This document shows, one piece after another, positions 15,580 to 24,221 of a stretch of 64,000 bases of DNA. The notes beneath the pieces were generated by a model that was not told the origin of the DNA, did no database searches, and saw only the letters and a list, made by a program, of their open reading frames with translations. The translations under genes and the position numbers were made by a program. Position 1 is the stretch's first letter, and each line of letters opens with the position of its first letter. Source of the stretch: Nocardiopsis sp. NRRL B-16309 (GTDB taxonomy: Bacteria; Actinomycetota; Actinomycetes; Streptosporangiales; Streptosporangiaceae); NCBI RefSeq assembly GCF_001279585.1, contig NZ_LGEC01000137.1:1-64000 (forward strand). Reading direction: 5' to 3'.

Positions 15580-18500
15580 CCGGCCACCGCCTCCGGCGCC
15601 AGGCGCACGACCTCGCGCAGGTCCGCCACCGACAGCCCCGCCAGCCACTGCTCCCCGGTGGCCACCGCGCCGTCGGCCAGCGCGCTCTTGCGTTCGATCA
15701 TCTCGTCCACCCGCTCCTCCACGGTGCCCACGCACACCATCTTGCGCACCTGCACGTCGCGCCGCTGGCCGATCCGGAACGCCCGGTCGGTGGCCTGGTT
15801 CTCCACCGCCGGATTCCACCACCGGTCCACGTGCACGACGTGGTTGGCCGCGGTCAGGTTCAGCCCGGTGCCCGCCGCCTTGAGCGAGAGCAGGAACACC
15901 ATCGGCCCCGGGGCGCTCTGGAAGTGCTCGGTCATCCGCTCGCGCTCGGCCCGCGGCGTCCCGCCGTGCAGCCAGAGCACCGGAACGCCGGTCCGCGCCG
16001 CCAGGTAGGGCGCCAGGCGCTCACCGAACCGCGCGTACTGCGTGAAGCACAGCGCCTTGTCGCCCTCGGCCACCGCCTCGCCCAGGATCGACTCCAGCCG
16101 GTCGAGCTTGCCCGAGCGGCCCAACAGCGCCGAACCGTCGCCCAGGAACTGCGCCGGGTGGTTGCAGATCTGTTTGAGGCGCGACATCGTCGCCAGCACG
16201 AGGCCCTTGCGTTCCCTCTCGTCGGCCTCGGACATGCGCTGGGCCATCTCGTCCACGACCGCCTTGTACAGGGAGGCCTGTTCCGGGGTGAGCGTGCACC
16301 AGGTGCGCATCTCCTGCTTCTCCGGCAGGTCGGCGATGATGGAGCGGTCGGTCTTGAGCCGTCGCAGCACGAACGGCCCGGTCAGGCGGCGCACCAGGTC
16401 GGTCGCCGCGCTGCCCCCCGTGCCCGTGCCTGTGCCGTCATCGTCGCCGCGGGCCGCCGCCTCGGCCGGATCGGCGACCGCGCGCTGGAAGTCCTGGGCC
16501 GAGCCCAGCAGCCCCGGGTTGGCGAACTCCATCACCGACCACAGCTCGCCCAGGTTGTTCTCCACCGGCGTCCCGGTCAGCGCGATCCGGGTGGCGGCGG
16601 GCAGGGACCGCACCGCGCGGGCCTGCCGGGTGGCGTGGTTCTTCAGCGCCTGGGCCTCGTCGCACACCACCCGGTGCCAGGGCAGCGCCGCCAACTCCTC
16701 GTCGCGCGCCACGACACCGTAGGTGGTCACCACCAGGTCGCAGGCGCCCACCAGCCGCGCCAGGGCGTTCCCGCCCGGCCGGTCCGGCCCGTGCTGGACG
16801 TGCACCCGCAGTCCCGGGGCGAACCGGGCGGCCTCGCGCCGCCAGTTGCCCACCAGGGAGACCGGGCACACCAGCAGCGTGGGGTCCGGAGCGGGGCCCG
16901 CGGCCCGCTCGTCGGTGAGCAGCGCCAACAGCTGGACGGTCTTGCCCAGGCCCATGTCGTCGGCCAGGACCGCGCCCAGTCCCAGCTCGCCCAGGAAGCG
17001 CAGCCAGGCCGCGCCCCGGTCCTGGTAGGGGCGCAGCGTCCCGGTGAAGCCCGGGGGAGTGCCCATCGGCCGCGGCTCGGCCTTGGCCCCGCCGTCCAGC
17101 AGCGCGCCCAGCGGGCCGTCGGCCACCACGTCGGCCACGGGCAGCGGAACCGCGGGATCGGCCCCGACCGCCATCCGCAGCGCCTGGTCCCGGCGCATGG
17201 AGCCGCGCCCGCGGAGCAGGTCCAGGGCGGCGCCGACCCGCTCGGGGTCCATCTCCATCCACCGGCCCCGCACCCGCACCAGCGAGCGCTTGAGCCGGGC
17301 CAGCTCGGCCAGCTCCGCCAGCTCGGACTCCTCCAGCGGCACGTCGGAGTCCGCGCCGCGCAGCAGAGCCTCGAAGGAGACGTCGACCAGGTCGTTGGGG
17401 CCGACCCCGCCGCGCCGCCGCTTGCGCGGCTCGTCCTCGACCGCCATGCGCAGGGCGAGCGGACCCCGACCGCTCCACTCGGGCAGCACGACCGCGAACC
17501 CGGCGGCGCCCAACCGCGCCGCCGCCCGGCCCACGAACTCCTCGGCGCCGGCGGTGTTCAGCGGCAGCCGCGCGGGGGCGAGGTCGGACAGGGCGCGGTG
17601 CAGGGCGGGATAGTGCCGGGCGGCCCGGCGCAGGTCCGCCAGCGCGGTGGTGCCGACGTCGCCGGGCAGCCACGCCGCGCCCTCGCCCAGCCACACCTGT
17701 TCCAGCGGCAGGCGCAGGCCGGGGTCGCTGTCCGAACGCACCCAGAACTCCACCTGCCAGGGGCCGTCCCGGTCGGGTTCACGCAGCAGGAACAGCAGCC
17801 GTGCCCGGCCCGCGCCGCGCACGCGCTCACGCCACTGGCGCAGCGGCCCGCGCAGCTCCTGGGCGGTGGCGGCGTCCACCTCGGTGCGCCCGCCCGTCAG
17901 CGCCGCCGCCAGCCGCGCGGCGGGGGCGGCCTCGCCCGTGCGGTCGGGGGCGGGCCGGGACGGCGCGGGTGCCAGGCGCCGGGCGGCGGCGTCGGTGAGC
18001 AGTTCGAGGGGCGCCAGGACGCACGCCCGGGCGGGCGCGGGGGAGTCGTGCCCGGTCAGGTGGGCGTGCGCGCTCGGCGGCAGGGCGGCGGTGAGCGCGG
18101 CCAGGTGCTCCTCGGCTGTGTCCACCGGTGCGGGCCGCCAGCGTGCCCGGGTCGGGTCGCCCACGAGGTCGGGCAGCACGGCCCCGGCGGTCACGAGCCG
18201 TTCGGCGAAGTCGTGCACCGCCGACAGGTGGCGCAGCGACGGCCCGGGGGCCGGAGCGGTGGCGCGGCCGAGGGCGGGCAGGACGAGGTCGGCGTCGGCG
18301 GCGCCCAGGGACAGCCCCGGGACCCGCCAGGGGGACCGGACGGCGTCCCCGGGCCCGTGGCCGGCCCAGGACGGAAGGGGTGCGGTCCCGTCGCCGGGCA
18401 GGTCCAGGACCAGCTCGGACGCCCGGGCGCGTTCCGCCACCGGGCCCGCCCCCGCCGACGCGAGCAGGGCGCGCAGGGCGGCGGCCCCGGCCGCGCGGGG

Positions 18501-18758
18501 GTGCGGCGCGGCGCCCCCCGGACGCGCCGCCGCCCCGGCGGACTCAGATGTCCCGGGCACATCGAGGGTCCCGATCGACCCGGACGCCCCAGGCGCTTCG
18601 ACGGATCCAGCGGACCCGGGTGCCCCGGCGGGCCCGGGCGCCATGAAGGCCCCGGGTTCCGCGGCCGATGCGCCGTCCGTCTCGCCCCACAGCACCAGCG
18701 TGTCCCTGACCCACGCGCCGTGCACGACCCGCACGCGGCCTCCCGTCATCGCTTCCAC
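15576..18758 (-). CDS. SWI2/SNF2-family DEAD/DEAH-box helicase
   Basis: A 1060-residue ATP-dependent DNA translocase. Residues 90-550 are the poorly defined N-terminal region of bacterial SNF2 proteins. The motor follows: LRPYQDRGAAWLRFL at about 575-589, Walker A ADDMGLGKT at 599-607, DEAQ at 700-703, a LTGTPVENNLGELWSVMEF motif III, LKQICNHPAQF, and the helicase C-terminal arginine-finger motif ATDRAFRIGQ near 1000. Residues 35-80 are a Gly/Ala/Pro-rich linker. Start choice lies between GTG at 18758 and ATG at 18749, which has GGTGGAAG in front. It is coupled to the SWIM gene. The role is unproven; SNF2 proteins of this group act in DNA repair or transcription recycling (RapA-like). Confidence 0.9.
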   Translation of the reverse strand: MEAMTGGRVRVVHGAWVRDTLVLWGETDGASAAEPGAFMAPGPAGAPGSAGSVEAPGASGSIGTLDVPGTSESAGAAARPGGAAPHPRAAGAAALRALLASAGAGPVAERARASELVLDLPGDGTAPLPSWAGHGPGDAVRSPWRVPGLSLGAADADLVLPALGRATAPAPGPSLRHLSAVHDFAERLVTAGAVLPDLVGDPTRARWRPAPVDTAEEHLAALTAALPPSAHAHLTGHDSPAPARACVLAPLELLTDAAARRLAPAPSRPAPDRTGEAAPAARLAAALTGGRTEVDAATAQELRGPLRQWRERVRGAGRARLLFLLREPDRDGPWQVEFWVRSDSDPGLRLPLEQVWLGEGAAWLPGDVGTTALADLRRAARHYPALHRALSDLAPARLPLNTAGAEEFVGRAAARLGAAGFAVVLPEWSGRGPLALRMAVEDEPRKRRRGGVGPNDLVDVSFEALLRGADSDVPLEESELAELAELARLKRSLVRVRGRWMEMDPERVGAALDLLRGRGSMRRDQALRMAVGADPAVPLPVADVVADGPLGALLDGGAKAEPRPMGTPPGFTGTLRPYQDRGAAWLRFLGELGLGAVLADDMGLGKTVQLLALLTDERAAGPAPDPTLLVCPVSLVGNWRREAARFAPGLRVHVQHGPDRPGGNALARLVGACDLVVTTYGVVARDEELAALPWHRVVCDEAQALKNHATRQARAVRSLPAATRIALTGTPVENNLGELWSVMEFANPGLLGSAQDFQRAVADPAEAAARGDDDGTGTGTGGSAATDLVRRLTGPFVLRRLKTDRSIIADLPEKQEMRTWCTLTPEQASLYKAVVDEMAQRMSEADERERKGLVLATMSRLKQICNHPAQFLGDGSALLGRSGKLDRLESILGEAVAEGDKALCFTQYARFGERLAPYLAARTGVPVLWLHGGTPRAERERMTEHFQSAPGPMVFLLSLKAAGTGLNLTAANHVVHVDRWWNPAVENQATDRAFRIGQRRDVQVRKMVCVGTVEERVDEMIERKSALADGAVATGEQWLAGLSVADLREVVRLAPEAVAG

Positions 18759-18800
18759 CGGCCCCAGTATGGCCGCGGCCGACGACAGGCCGGGACGCCG

Positions 18801-20219
18801 TCACAGCCGTTCGGGCACCTCGTTCCCGGCCGCGATGATGCCCTCGCGCATCCGGGTCCGCCACAGCAGGGCGCCGCCGATGACGAAGAACACGATGAGC
18901 GAGAGGATCGCGAACCGGTAGCCGCCGGTGAGGCTCACCGCGATCGTGACGGCGAGCGACCCCAGGAACGTCGACCCCCGGTCGGAGATCTGGTACAGGC
19001 TGAAGTACTCCGCCTCGCGGCCCGGCGGGATCAGCTGCGAGAACAGTGACCGGGCCAGCGACTGGGTGCCGCCCAGGACCAGGCCGATGCCCACGCCCAT
19101 CGCCACGAACAGCGTGACGTTGCCCGCGGGCAGGAAGTAGGCCAGGGCGACCAGCAGGCACCACACCGCCAGGCTGCCCAGGACCGTGGCCTTGCTGCCC
19201 ACGACTCTCGCCACCCGCCCGGCCAGGAAGGCCCCGGCGAAGGCGACGAACTGGATGACCAGGATGGTCATGATCAGCGCGTCCTCCTCCAGGCCCAGGT
19301 CCTGGGTCGCGAACGGCGCCGCGTAGCGGATGGCCGCCTGCACGCCGTCGTTGAAGAGGATGAACGCGAGCAGGAACAGGATGGTGTTGGGGTAGCGGCG
19401 CATGTCGCGCAGGGTGTGCCAGAACTGGCGCAGGGACCCGCCGACGACCCGTCGCGCCCCCTTCTCCCTCCCGGCGGCCAGGACGCCGTAGCGGTCGCGC
19501 AGCGGCCGGATCGACAGCACGGTGAAGCCCGCCCACCACAGGCCCACCGACACGAACGCGATCCGCACGGCGTGGCCGGTGTCGATGCCCAGCGAGTCCG
19601 CGGAGAGCACCAGGCCCAGGTGGACGGCGAGCAGCAGGGCCCCGCCGAGGTAGCCGATGCCCCACCCGGTGACCGAGACCCGGTCGCGCTCGTCCGCCGT
19701 GGCGATCTCGGGCAGGAACGCGTTGTAGACCACGATCGAGAGCCCGTACAGGACGTTGGCCAGCACGAAGAGGACGGACGCCGCGTGGTAGCCGTCGGTG
19801 GCCGCGTACAGGGCGGCGGTGCACGCCGAACCGCCCAGGGCCAGGAAGAACAGCCAGCGCCTCTTGTGGCGCGAGCGGTCGACCATGGCGCCGACCGACG
19901 GCAGCAGCACGATCTGGAGCAGGATCGCCAGGGTGGTCAGCGCCGGGTAGAGCGCGTTGGGGTGCAGGGTGAACCAGTCCACGCCCAGCGGGGCCAGGGC
20001 CAGGGACGGGTCCTGGCACGCCGCCGCGTCGGCGGCTCCCGCCGAGGCGCACGCCAGGGTGCTCATGTAGGGGCCGATGAGCACCGTCACCACGGAGGTG
20101 ATGAACACGGAGTTGGCCCAGTCGTACAGGTACCAGCCGCGCTGCTCGCGTCTGCGCTGCCGCGGGTCGGGGGAGGGTGAGTTGTCCGCGCTCGGTACGG
20201 CGGGAGGGGCGTCGGCCAT
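18801..20219 (-). CDS. MFS transporter, UMF1/Atg22-like
   Basis: A 472-residue membrane transporter of the UMF1 group, related to yeast vacuolar effluxer Atg22. It starts with the group's marker QRGWYLYDWANSVFITSVVT and contains 12 or so hydrophobic segments. VDRSRHKRRWLFF is the loop 2-3 basic motif and ATADERDRVSVTGWGIGYLGG is highly typical of UMF1 proteins. The C-terminal half repeats the fold with GTQSLARSLFSQLIPPGREAEYF. The substrate is unknown; amino acids have been suggested for the family. It starts 6 bases after the stop of the phosphodiesterase gene, so the two form an operon. Confidence 0.87.
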   Translation of the reverse strand: MADAPPAVPSADNSPSPDPRQRRREQRGWYLYDWANSVFITSVVTVLIGPYMSTLACASAGAADAAACQDPSLALAPLGVDWFTLHPNALYPALTTLAILLQIVLLPSVGAMVDRSRHKRRWLFFLALGGSACTAALYAATDGYHAASVLFVLANVLYGLSIVVYNAFLPEIATADERDRVSVTGWGIGYLGGALLLAVHLGLVLSADSLGIDTGHAVRIAFVSVGLWWAGFTVLSIRPLRDRYGVLAAGREKGARRVVGGSLRQFWHTLRDMRRYPNTILFLLAFILFNDGVQAAIRYAAPFATQDLGLEEDALIMTILVIQFVAFAGAFLAGRVARVVGSKATVLGSLAVWCLLVALAYFLPAGNVTLFVAMGVGIGLVLGGTQSLARSLFSQLIPPGREAEYFSLYQISDRGSTFLGSLAVTIAVSLTGGYRFAILSLIVFFVIGGALLWRTRMREGIIAAGNEVPERL

Positions 20220-20225
20220 GGGGGG

Positions 20226-21050
20226 CTATCCGTTCTGGAGGGTGCTGTCGGCGCCGGGGACGGAGCCCGGCCACAGGCCGCGGCGGACCAGGATCTCCCT
20301 GAGCGCGAGCGTGTTGTCGGTGACGATGCCGTCCACGCCCGCGTCGATCAGGCGCTCCATCACCGCGGGTTCGTTGACGGTCCACACATGGACCTGCAGG
20401 CCCCGCCGGTGCGCGGTGCGGATGAGGTCGCGGCTCAGGACGGGGAAGCTCCCGTGGCGCAGGGGGATCTGCGCGCAGGCCGGGACCCGGCCGGCCAGCG
20501 GCCACAGCGGTCGGCACAGCGACGTCACGCGCAGGCGCACCACGTCGCGGGGGCCGCAGGAGGTGGCGACCGGGCGGTCGAACAGGCGGCGGGCGCGGTC
20601 GAGCCGCCGCTGGTCGAAGGAGCCCACGCACACCCGGTCCCAGGCCTCGGTGCGGCGCAGGACGTCGAGCAGGGGCTCCACCGCCGCGTCCGACTTCAGG
20701 TCGATGTTGAACCGGGCCTCGGGCCAGGTGTTGAGCAGGTCCTCCAGGACGGGGACGGGCTCGCTCCCGGCCACGCGGGCCTGCGCGACCCGGTGGTAGG
20801 GCAGGGCGCCGATGGCGCCGCTCATGTCGGTGGCGCGGTCCAGGGTGTGGTCGTGGAAGGCCATCAGGACGCCGTCGCTGGTGGCGTGCACGTCCGTCTC
20901 CAGGTACGTGTAGCCCAGGTCCACGGCGTGCTGGAAGGCGACCGCGGTGTTCTCCAGCTCGGTCCGGCGTACTCCCCGCTCGTCGGTGAACCACCCGCCG
21001 CGGTGGGCGAGCGCCAGGGGAGGGGATGAGGAGAGGTAGGCGTGTGTCAC
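20226..21050 (-). CDS. glycerophosphodiester phosphodiesterase
   Basis: A 274-residue cytoplasmic phosphodiesterase of the GDPD (UgpQ-like) family, which releases glycerol 3-phosphate from deacylated phospholipids. The catalytic and metal-binding motifs are complete: LAHRGG at 14-19, ELENT at 31-35, LETDVHATSDGVLMAFHD at about 49-66 and HDHTLDR after it, with NIDLKSD in the middle and VHVWTVNEP and GVDGIVTDN near the end. No signal peptide is present. It is the first gene of a two-gene leftward operon with the UMF1 transporter. Confidence 0.93.
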   Translation of the reverse strand: MTHAYLSSSPPLALAHRGGWFTDERGVRRTELENTAVAFQHAVDLGYTYLETDVHATSDGVLMAFHDHTLDRATDMSGAIGALPYHRVAQARVAGSEPVPVLEDLLNTWPEARFNIDLKSDAAVEPLLDVLRRTEAWDRVCVGSFDQRRLDRARRLFDRPVATSCGPRDVVRLRVTSLCRPLWPLAGRVPACAQIPLRHGSFPVLSRDLIRTAHRRGLQVHVWTVNEPAVMERLIDAGVDGIVTDNTLALREILVRRGLWPGSVPGADSTLQNG

Positions 21051-21202
21051 GAGGCCAGTATGCCGGTCGCGCGTCGCGGCCGACGGGGCTCCCCTGGCCG
21101 GACGCTCACGCGAAAAGCTGGAATTCCAGGTGGCACACGGGCGCGCGGGCGACTCCTTGCAGGGGTGAAGGCGGATGTCCTCCCCACGGAAGGAACCTGT
21201 TC

Positions 21203-21667
21203 ATGTCGCACTCCCGGCGCCGTCACCCCTGCCCCCGGCCCCTCTGCCACCGCGACTCCCTCGCCCACCGCCCCGCCGCCACGCCCGCCCGCACCCCGGC
21301 GGGACGCCCGGCCACGGCCCGCTGCGGCGCACCGCTGCGCGGCCACCGCACCCCCGGAGAGGTGCACCTGCTGGCGCAGCGCGTGGCGGAGGTGCTGGTG
21401 GGCCGACGCACACCCGAGGCCCTGCGCGACCAGCTGGCCGTGCCCGTGCGCGAGGAGCTGCGCCGCCTGCGCGGGTCGGTGCCGTGCGCGCTGGCGCCCC
21501 GGCTCACCCGGGTGTTCCACCAGGCCCTGCCCGGCCGCACGGTGGAGGCCAACGCCGTGATCATGTGCGACCACCGCACCCGCGTCTTCGCCTTCCGGGC
21601 GCGCCGCGAGGACGACCGGTGGGTGTGCACGAGCCTGGAGACCGACACCTCCCGGCGCGCGCGGTGA
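21203..21667 (+). CDS. Rv3235-family protein
   Basis: A 154-residue actinobacterial protein of the Rv3235 family, function unknown. The conserved part is the C-terminal half: GEVHLLAQRVAEVLVGRRTP, a helical stretch, then EANAVIMCDHRTRVFAFRAR and ending RWVCTSLETD. The N-terminus is Arg/His/Pro-rich and probably disordered. The ATG at 21203 was chosen for the AAGGA box 8 bases upstream; the frame is open further up but looks like noise. In other actinomycetes this gene is commonly found near secA-type or cell-division genes, which is not the case here. Confidence 0.78.
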   Translation: MSHSRRRHPCPRPLCHRDSLAHRPAATPARTPAGRPATARCGAPLRGHRTPGEVHLLAQRVAEVLVGRRTPEALRDQLAVPVREELRRLRGSVPCALAPRLTRVFHQALPGRTVEANAVIMCDHRTRVFAFRARREDDRWVCTSLETDTSRRAR

Positions 21668-21844
21668 GCCCTCCCGGCCCGCGGCCCGGGGCCGTCCCCG
21701 TGGTGGGGGGAAACCTCTGGATTTCCCCTCATCTGCGCGGATAGGGTCCACCGGACACCGACCCCGGCCCACCGGCCGGGGGCACCACGGCCCACAGAAG
21801 GAGGAGGCGGCCCGGTTCCATCCGACCCGGGCCGCCGACGATGC

Positions 21845-23749
21845 ATGAGACCCGTTGACATCGCCCGCCTGCACAGTCTCGGCTCACCCGCCCTGGCCCC
21901 CGGCGGCCATCGCGCCGTCTTCGCCCTCACCCGCCCCGACCTGGAGGCGGACACCTACACCAGCGCGCTGTGGACGGTCCCCACCGACGGCTCCGCGCCG
22001 CCCGCCCGCCTCACCCGGGGGGACCGGGACAGCGCCCCCGCCTACTCGCCCGACGGCCGCTGGATCGCCTTCCTGCGCGCCGACGACGACAGGCGCCCCC
22101 AGATCCACGTCCTGCCCGCCGACGGCGGCGAGCCGTGGAAGGTGACCGACCACCCCCTGGGCGCGGGCGAGATCGCCTGGAGCCCCGACTCCACGCGGAT
22201 CGCCTACACCGCCCGTGTGCCCGAGCCCGGGCGCTACGCCGGCACGGATCCGGGCAAGGAGCCCCCGCGCCGCATCACCCGGCTCAAGTACCGCCTCGAC
22301 GACCTCGGCTTCACCAACGACCGGCGCGCGCACGTGTTCGTCACCGCATCGATCGACCCCTCCGGAGCCGTGGGCGAGCCCGTCCGGGTCACCGAGGGCG
22401 ACACCGACCACTCCGCTCCGCGGTGGCGCCCCGACGGCGCCGAACTGGTGTTCTGCGCCGCGCGGCACGCCACCCGCGACACCGACCTGGTGGTGGACGC
22501 CTGGGCGTGCGCACCGGAGGCGGGCGCCGAACCGCGCCGGGTGAGCTCCGGGGACCTGGACGTGCACACGGCCCGCTTCTCCCCGGACGGGGCCACGGTG
22601 TACTTCCTCGCCGACGAACTCGGCCCGGACCTGACCGACTTCGTCGGGCAGACCACGGGCGCGTGGTCCGTCCCGGCCGACGCCTCGGCCGCGCCCACGC
22701 GGTTGACCCCTGGCGAGGGCCCCCGGCTGCAGCCGGGTCTGCTGGTGACCGGCGAGGGCCTGCTCACCCTGGCCCAGAACCGGGGCGCCGTCGACCTGGT
22801 CCTGGTGCCCTTCGGGGGCGGCGTGCGACAGCTGTGCGCCGGAGAGGCGGAGACGCAGTCCTTCGACCACGTGGACGGGGCCGGCGGCGGTGTCACCGTC
22901 GCGGTCGTGGCCGACGGGCGCAGCAGTGGTGAACTGGTCCGGATCACCGCGGACGGCGAGCACCGGCTCACCGGCTTCGGCGAGATCGACCCGCTGTCGA
23001 TGACGGAGCTGACCGCGCACACCGCCGACGGCCATCCCGTGCACGGATGGGTGACCCACCCGGAGGGCGAGGGCCCGCATCCCGTGGTGCTGATGATCCA
23101 CGGCGGACCCTTCGCGCAGTACGGACACCAGCTCTTCGACGAGACCCAGGTCTACGCCGCCGCCGGGTACGCGGTCGTGATGTGCAACCCGCGCGGTTCG
23201 GCGGGCTACGGGCACGAGCACGGCCGGGCGATCATCGGCTCGGTGGGCGCGACCACCGCGACCGACGTCCTGGCCTTCCTGGACGAGGCGCTCAAGGACG
23301 AGCGGCTCGACGCCGCGCGCGTGGGCGTCATGGGCGGCTCGCACGGCGGTTTCATGACGACGTGGATCGCCGCCCACCACGGTGAGCGGTTCCGTGCGGC
23401 CATCAGTGAGCGCGCCGTCAACGCCCTGGACAGCTTCCACGGCTCCTCCGACATCGGCGCGTTCTTCCCCGGCCCGCTCTACGGTCCGCCGGAGGCGTGG
23501 GCCAGGGAGAGCCCGCTGACCTACGCCGACCGGATCGACCTGCCGTTCCTGATCATCCACTCCGAACAGGACTGGCGGTGCCCGGTGGAGCAGGCGCAGC
23601 GGCTGTTCGTGGCGTTGCGCACGCGCGGGCAGGACACGGAGATGCTGCTGTTCCCGGGGGAGGGGCACGAGATGTCGCGCTCGGGTCTGCCCAGCCACCG
23701 GGTGGCCAGGTTCGAGGCCGTTCTGGAGTGGTGGGGCCGCCACCTGTGA
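21845..23749 (+). CDS. S9 family peptidase (acylaminoacyl / prolyl peptidase)
   Basis: A 634-residue serine peptidase with an N-terminal beta-propeller (about 1-360, with repeated SPDG and WRPDG blade motifs such as AYSPDGRWIAFLR and RFSPDGATVYFL) and a C-terminal alpha/beta hydrolase domain. The catalytic triad is visible: Ser in GGSHGGFMTTW near 499, Asp in SEQDWRCPVEQ near 575 and His in GEGHEMSR near 605. No signal peptide is seen, so it probably trims peptides in the cytoplasm. The HGGPFAQYG oxyanion motif precedes the nucleophile. GAAGGAGGAGG lies about 40 bases upstream, rather far from the ATG, so the start could be slightly off. Confidence 0.92.
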   Translation: MRPVDIARLHSLGSPALAPGGHRAVFALTRPDLEADTYTSALWTVPTDGSAPPARLTRGDRDSAPAYSPDGRWIAFLRADDDRRPQIHVLPADGGEPWKVTDHPLGAGEIAWSPDSTRIAYTARVPEPGRYAGTDPGKEPPRRITRLKYRLDDLGFTNDRRAHVFVTASIDPSGAVGEPVRVTEGDTDHSAPRWRPDGAELVFCAARHATRDTDLVVDAWACAPEAGAEPRRVSSGDLDVHTARFSPDGATVYFLADELGPDLTDFVGQTTGAWSVPADASAAPTRLTPGEGPRLQPGLLVTGEGLLTLAQNRGAVDLVLVPFGGGVRQLCAGEAETQSFDHVDGAGGGVTVAVVADGRSSGELVRITADGEHRLTGFGEIDPLSMTELTAHTADGHPVHGWVTHPEGEGPHPVVLMIHGGPFAQYGHQLFDETQVYAAAGYAVVMCNPRGSAGYGHEHGRAIIGSVGATTATDVLAFLDEALKDERLDAARVGVMGGSHGGFMTTWIAAHHGERFRAAISERAVNALDSFHGSSDIGAFFPGPLYGPPEAWARESPLTYADRIDLPFLIIHSEQDWRCPVEQAQRLFVALRTRGQDTEMLLFPGEGHEMSRSGLPSHRVARFEAVLEWWGRHL

Positions 23750-23797
23750 GCCGCCGGGCCGGGGTCCGAGCGATCCCGGCCCGCACCTCCCGGTTCT

Positions 23798-23811
23798 GTG
23801 GTTCATGTCAC
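23798..23811. promoter_or_regulatory. Crp-like binding site
   Basis: GTG-N6-GTCAC (23798-23811) fits the GTG(N6)GNCAC pattern reported for Streptomyces Crp, and the wider TGTGG-N6-TCACA (23797-23812) resembles a classical CRP site. It lies about 410 bases upstream of the NlpC/P60 gene. A 7-bp inverted repeat TCATGTC/GACATGA (23803-23809, 23822-23828) overlaps it. Crp homologues control cell-wall hydrolase genes in actinobacteria. Confidence 0.45.
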
Positions 23812-23940
23812 AGAAACAGCGGACATGACCTTGTTTTGACGTGCCGCCATCGGGGAGAAGACGTGACCGATTCTCCGGCGGGGCGGGCGATGCCGACTGG
23901 CCGCACGGTACGCGCAGGTCAGGGGGTTGCCCAAGGCAAG

Positions 23941-23956
23941 GTAACGAAAAGGTCGC
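23941..23956 (+). promoter_or_regulatory. MtrA-box-like direct repeat
   Basis: GTAAC (23941-23945), six bases, then GTCGC (23952-23956). MtrA in mycobacteria, corynebacteria and Streptomyces binds direct repeats of GTNAC with about 6 bases between, and its targets include NlpC/P60 and resuscitation-factor genes. The first half-site is perfect and the second has one mismatch. Confidence 0.4.
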
Positions 23957-23987
23957 GTTCGGGTCGGGGATGAATTAGTGTTCCCCC

Positions 23988-24036
23988 AGACCGGAACGCC
24001 CCGATCTGTCACCACCTGGGTGACGGCGTCCGGTCT
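23988..24036 (+). promoter_or_regulatory. long hairpin in the NlpC/P60 leader
   Basis: Three nested stems form one long hairpin: AGACCGG/CCGGTCT (23988-23994, 24030-24036), ACGCC/GGCGT (23996-24000, 24025-24029) and GTCACC/GGTGAC (24008-24013, 24019-24024), closed by a 5-base loop, with a bulged A and a 7-base bulge on the 5' side. That is 18 base pairs, 186 bases before the gene. It may be a cis-acting RNA element or the terminator of a leader transcript; no T-run follows. Confidence 0.6.
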
Positions 24037-24221
24037 CCGTCGCACTCTGCTCATCCGTCCTTGTCCCAGGAGCAGAGGCCGTCGCAGACAGCCGGCCCGC
24101 CCCCCGTGGTCCACACGCCGCCGCCGGCCCCCTTCCCACACATCCCCACGCACCTGCCACAGGTGTGCCTTCGGGATGCCCTGCGCCGGTAGACGGGAGT
24201 GGGAGGAAGGCAGTCGGTCCA

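Noticed and set aside
15354..19049. Rightward 1231-codon frame across the SNF2 helicase
   Set aside because: Antisense to a helicase with all motor motifs; the product is a His/Gln/Arg/Gly-rich artefact.
18544..20994. Leftward 816-codon frame spanning the MFS and phosphodiesterase genes
   Set aside because: Another frame of the same strand over two genes with recognised motifs; product is Arg/Gly/Pro-rich.
23941..24060. c-di-AMP (ydaO) riboswitch before the NlpC/P60 gene
   Set aside because: Expected from the gene family, but I could not find its conserved GGGGAACC and GGGGUGAAU segments in order. GGGGATGAAT at 23967-23976 is near but lacks the right surroundings. An Infernal search with RF00379 would decide.
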